Source: Bacteroidaceae bacterium (GTDB lineage: Bacteria; Bacteroidota; Bacteroidia; Bacteroidales; Bacteroidaceae). Taken from it: a stretch of 26,982 nucleotides of DNA. The notes under the pieces are model-generated. The model was not told the origin of the DNA and did no database searches. It saw nothing but the letters and a program-made list of their open reading frames with translations. Location: NCBI GenBank assembly GCA_016302965.1, contig JAEDMP010000028.1:1-26982 (forward strand), given 5' to 3'. The translations under genes and the position numbers were made by a program. Shown piece by piece: positions 24,743-26,982 of this stretch; position 1 is the stretch's first letter; every line of letters starts with the position of its first letter.

Positions 24743-24774
24743 CAAAGATAACCTTTTTTTGTTAAACAGGGAAA
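24743..24774 (-). promoter_or_regulatory. Promoter of the envelope cluster
   Basis: On the minus strand the -7 box TATCTTTG (24750-24743) is a full match to TAnnTTTG. A TTTC box (24774-24771), three of four matches to TTTG, lies exactly 20 bp upstream. The expected start near 24737 leaves a leader of about 535 nt before the PEGA gene. I see no closer promoter of comparable quality. Confidence 0.7.
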
Positions 24775-24982
24775 GTTTTTCATGTTTTTTTTTGAAAAAT
24801 AGTTTGAGTCAATGTTTGTCGTTGTTTGCTTTTCCTATATGGATACTTATGGATTCATCCCTCTTTGTGCAGTAAAACATTGTGGGTTTTTCCTGCTTCC
24901 TGCAACAGATAACAGACAACGAAATCTATGTGCAGTACAGATTGTATTTTGCCCTTGGAAAAGCGTATGTAAAGAAAAATGC

Positions 24983-25034
24983 CCAACTGGAAAAATTTAT
25001 CTTTCCAGTTAGGAAAATTTATTTTCCCAGTTGG
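24983..25034. repeat. Nested palindromic A/T-rich repeat, two 22-23-bp units
   Basis: The 52-bp stretch opens with CCAACTGG and closes with its reverse complement CCAGTTGG. Inside, 24985-24993 (AACTGGAAA) pairs with 25002-25010 (TTTCCAGTT) around an 8-nt loop. Read as direct repeats, 24989-25011 and 25012-25033 are two adjacent copies of a unit of the form GGAAAA-TTTAT-TTTCCAGTT, differing at a few positions. The layout resembles a mobile palindromic intergenic element or a protein-binding cluster. It lies between the AAA/PD-(D/E)XK gene and the envelope-cluster promoter. Confidence 0.7.
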
Positions 25035-25081
25035 AAAGTGCCAAAAACGCAGTTTGACGGATTTTGGCGATTATTGCGTGA

Positions 25082-25106
25082 GGGGAACTGCCTTTCAGCA
25101 GTCCCC
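25082..25106 (-). terminator. Possible terminator of the AAA/PD-(D/E)XK gene
   Basis: A 9-bp stem with one bulged A (GGGG-A-ACTGC with GCAGTCCCC) around a 6-nt loop, about 93 bp downstream of the stop at 25199. It is G/C-rich and stable but no T-run follows on the minus strand, so it may pause or protect the transcript rather than terminate it. Confidence 0.35.
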
Positions 25107-25198
25107 ACATGAGTTAGTGGTTACTCAGGATTGACGGCACTCATCTCTTGCTATTGTCTTTGGATGAGCAATAGTTCTAATGGCATTGAATGTAGATT

Positions 25199-26776
25199 TT
25201 ACTTGGTGACCGTCTCGATTACACACGTGTGCCGTTTTTCTTTCTTGTCGTAGTTGATGCCGACCAACAGGATGTTGCCTGTATACTGTTCTATCTTGCT
25301 CACGTATTGCTTGTGCTTTATCTGGTCGATGGCAGCCTCTACGTCCTTTTTGTATTTGAGTTCGAGAACGATAGCCGGTTTGTCAACATTCCTGCGTGGA
25401 ATGAGAACCAGGTCTGCAAAGCCCTTGCCGGTGGCGAGTTCACGGTGTACGATATAGTCGTTCTGGGCATAAATGTATGCGATGGTCAAAACACAAGCAA
25501 GCGAGTTCTCGTTGTTGTAGGAGAGGATGCTTGTATTTTCATCATGGGCAAGGTCGATGGCTTTGGCTACATAATCGGCATCACCACCAAGAGTTGCATC
25601 AAGCAAATCGCAGGAATCAGTAATAGTTTTGGCTATTCTCCAACTGCTGTCTTCAACAGCATTCTCCATCTCTTGTTTGACCTCAAAGTTCGGGATATAA
25701 CATCTTCTCGTTTCCGGATTGTAGGCAAGGTATCCCAGATGAATGAGCACCGTGAGCACATCATCCTTGCATTTGATGTCATGCATGTCATTTGAGAATT
25801 TTGTAGCCCTTACGGGACATGTGCCACCAGCAATCATGGAGAGAATATCATCCTTCAAGCCCTCAAAATTCATGTCAATGTATGAGACAACCTTGTCATA
25901 GGCACCCGTTGACGCCCAAAAGTTCACGCATATCCCTGCGTCGATGGCTTGCATGACAGAATTCGGGTTGAAGATAGAAGGCTCGTTGCCAATATGATAG
26001 CCATCGTACCATTTTGTCATCTCGTCAAAATCCATGTTGTGGTTTTTGCAGAGTTCCTTTACCTCTGGTTTGGTAAACCCGAAGAATCTTGCTGCTTTGC
26101 GCGGCAATAACATGGAATACTCCCAAAAATTATTCAGTGCCGACTCTGTATTGTACTTCTTGATAGGCAGAATGCCAGTCATATAGACACCTGCAAACAC
26201 TTTTGATGTGTTGCCTCCCTTGAACAAACGTCTGAGCCAGTTGATATATGAGTCCATGACCTTGCTGCCTGACTCAAATTCACGGCAGATGGCATCCCAT
26301 TCGTCGATGACCATGATGAAGGAATCGCTGGTTGCCTGATTGATACGGATGAGCATTTCCATGAAATCATCATCGAAATCATCTGGAATGATATTGGGAT
26401 ATGCTTCGCAGATATCTGCCTTTAATGCCTCTTGAATCTTGTCAATGATAGCAGGGTCATCTTTGAACTGTGTGGTAAAGTCAGTAATGTCCAGTTTGAT
26501 GACGGGAAACTTGTTCAGATACTTTTCAAAGGAGGGGTCGTGGGCAATCTCCAGATTCTCAAAGAGCGCGCGCGAATCGCATGAACGGTCATAATAGGCA
26601 CAAAGCATATTTGCCGCCATGGATTTTCCAAAGCGGCGTGAACGGGTTACGCAACTGCGTCTTTGCTCAGTAAACAGTGTTCCGTTTATTACCGAGATAA
26701 GACCAGATTTGTCAACATAGGTTGAATTCAGTACCTGTGAAAAATCGTAATTACCTTTATTTATATAGGTGCCCAT
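25199..26776 (-). CDS. AAA-ATPase-like protein with PD-(D/E)XK nuclease domain
   Basis: A 525-residue member of the large Bacteroidota family that joins an AAA-ATPase-like domain to a PDDEXK_9-type nuclease domain. The N-terminus shows YVDKSGLI, then a non-standard P-loop SRRFGKSM (residues 46-53) and Walker B IMVIDEWDAI (154-163). A mid-protein WYDGYHIG motif (256-263) is typical of the family. The C-terminus has GFADLVLI (452-459) and IVLELKYKK (469-477), supplying the D and the E-x-K of the PD-(D/E)XK core. These genes occur in many copies per genome; roles in mobile-element or phage defence have been proposed but none is settled. It has its own promoter and ends about 450 bp before the envelope-cluster promoter. 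Confidence 0.9.
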   Translation of the reverse strand: MGTYINKGNYDFSQVLNSTYVDKSGLISVINGTLFTEQRRSCVTRSRRFGKSMAANMLCAYYDRSCDSRALFENLEIAHDPSFEKYLNKFPVIKLDITDFTTQFKDDPAIIDKIQEALKADICEAYPNIIPDDFDDDFMEMLIRINQATSDSFIMVIDEWDAICREFESGSKVMDSYINWLRRLFKGGNTSKVFAGVYMTGILPIKKYNTESALNNFWEYSMLLPRKAARFFGFTKPEVKELCKNHNMDFDEMTKWYDGYHIGNEPSIFNPNSVMQAIDAGICVNFWASTGAYDKVVSYIDMNFEGLKDDILSMIAGGTCPVRATKFSNDMHDIKCKDDVLTVLIHLGYLAYNPETRRCYIPNFEVKQEMENAVEDSSWRIAKTITDSCDLLDATLGGDADYVAKAIDLAHDENTSILSYNNENSLACVLTIAYIYAQNDYIVHRELATGKGFADLVLIPRRNVDKPAIVLELKYKKDVEAAIDQIKHKQYVSKIEQYTGNILLVGINYDKKEKRHTCVIETVTK

Positions 26777-26819
26777 TCTCTTTCAGCAATTACAGGAGAG
26801 ATAAGCCTGCAACCGCTTG

Positions 26820-26851
26820 CAAAGATACAAAACTTTCGTCTCTTATCCAAA
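26820..26851 (-). promoter_or_regulatory. Promoter of the AAA/PD-(D/E)XK gene
   Basis: On the minus strand TTTG (26851-26848), a 20-bp spacer and TATCTTTG (26827-26820) make a complete match to the Bacteroidota vegetative promoter. The predicted start lies about 37 nt upstream of the ATG at 26776. It is the best promoter match in the window. Confidence 0.85.
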
Positions 26852-26982
26852 CATACCCAAGCGCGCTTCTCCACATTTACCACGATTTAACATGTTGATG
26901 AGGCTTCATGGTATTTTGGGGTGACCCGAAAAATCACATGTCTCTGCGATAAACTTCGACTACTTTCCAAGTATCATCTTTA

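Larger units (their letters stand above)
24203..25198. other. About 1 kb non-coding: structured leader and nested palindrome
   Basis: No convincing gene lies in this stretch. Its left half (24203-24737) is a hairpin-rich leader for the envelope cluster, below a good promoter at 24743-24774 (minus strand). Its right half holds a nested A/T-rich palindromic repeat (24983-25034) and a stem-loop (25082-25106) that may end transcription from the AAA/PD-(D/E)XK gene. Short plus-strand open frames at 24484-24765 and 24812-25112 lack start signals and family matches. Confidence 0.6.

Noticed and set aside
24484..24765. 93-codon plus-strand frame in the leader of the envelope cluster
   Set aside because: It has no promoter of its own, runs across the minus-strand promoter at 24743-24774, and shows no signal peptide or family motif. 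Hairpins explain the sequence better, though a small gene is not fully excluded.
24812..25112. Short plus-strand frames across the nested palindrome
   Set aside because: Their peptides only spell out the repeated GGAAAA-TTTAT-TTTCC units and lack start signals.

Overview
The window reads as chromosome of a Bacteroidales bacterium, most probably Prevotellaceae. The signs are promoter boxes of the Bacteroidota type (TAnnTTTG with a TTTG-like box about 20 bp upstream), A-rich leaders with no clear Shine-Dalgarno sequence, and lineage-typical families: BACON, fimbrillin-like, LruC, DUF285, Fibrobacter-type paralogous domain, PEGA, and AAA-ATPase-like/PD-(D/E)XK. I see no rRNA, tRNA, CRISPR array, insertion sequence or phage gene.

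Left third (1-9376), housekeeping. Reading leftward from a divergent promoter region near 5840-6011 is a compact run ftsK - lolA-like - rlmH - uvrA (uvrA runs off the left edge). Reading rightward is an RNase D-like 3'-5' exonuclease, an RlmI-type 23S rRNA methyltransferase that overlaps it by 4 bases, and tilS. The theme is DNA translocation and repair plus rRNA and tRNA maturation.

Middle (9377-14508). A strong promoter precedes a large lipoprotein that joins an LruC/DUF4842 region, a BACON-like domain and BspA-type DUF285 repeats. Then come deoD (purine nucleoside phosphorylase), a near-perfect 14-bp stem-loop, and a family 2 glycosyltransferase. Next is a roughly 350-bp non-genic stretch with a promoter-like box and one tiny ORF.

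Right half (14509-26776), all leftward. A six-gene envelope cluster encodes, in transcription order, a PEGA-repeat protein with a probable C-terminal beta-barrel, a seven-BACON lipoprotein, a fimbrillin-like lipoprotein with a Fibrobacter-type C-terminal domain, a small secreted LPP20-like protein, a larger LPP20-like protein with an NTF2-like C-terminus, and a secreted transglutaminase-like protein with an intact Cys-His-Asp triad. Every product carries an export signal and spacing is tight, so they probably act together in the periplasm, outer membrane and cell surface. I know no named system with this composition; it is the best candidate here for an undescribed system. A good promoter lies about 540 bp upstream of its first gene, and the intervening leader is full of hairpins, including mutually exclusive ones. 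A 29-bp sequence containing the start region of the fourth gene is repeated just beyond the last gene, suggesting past gene loss or rearrangement. Upstream is a standalone AAA/PD-(D/E)XK protein with its own strong promoter, separated from the cluster by a nested A/T-rich palindromic repeat.
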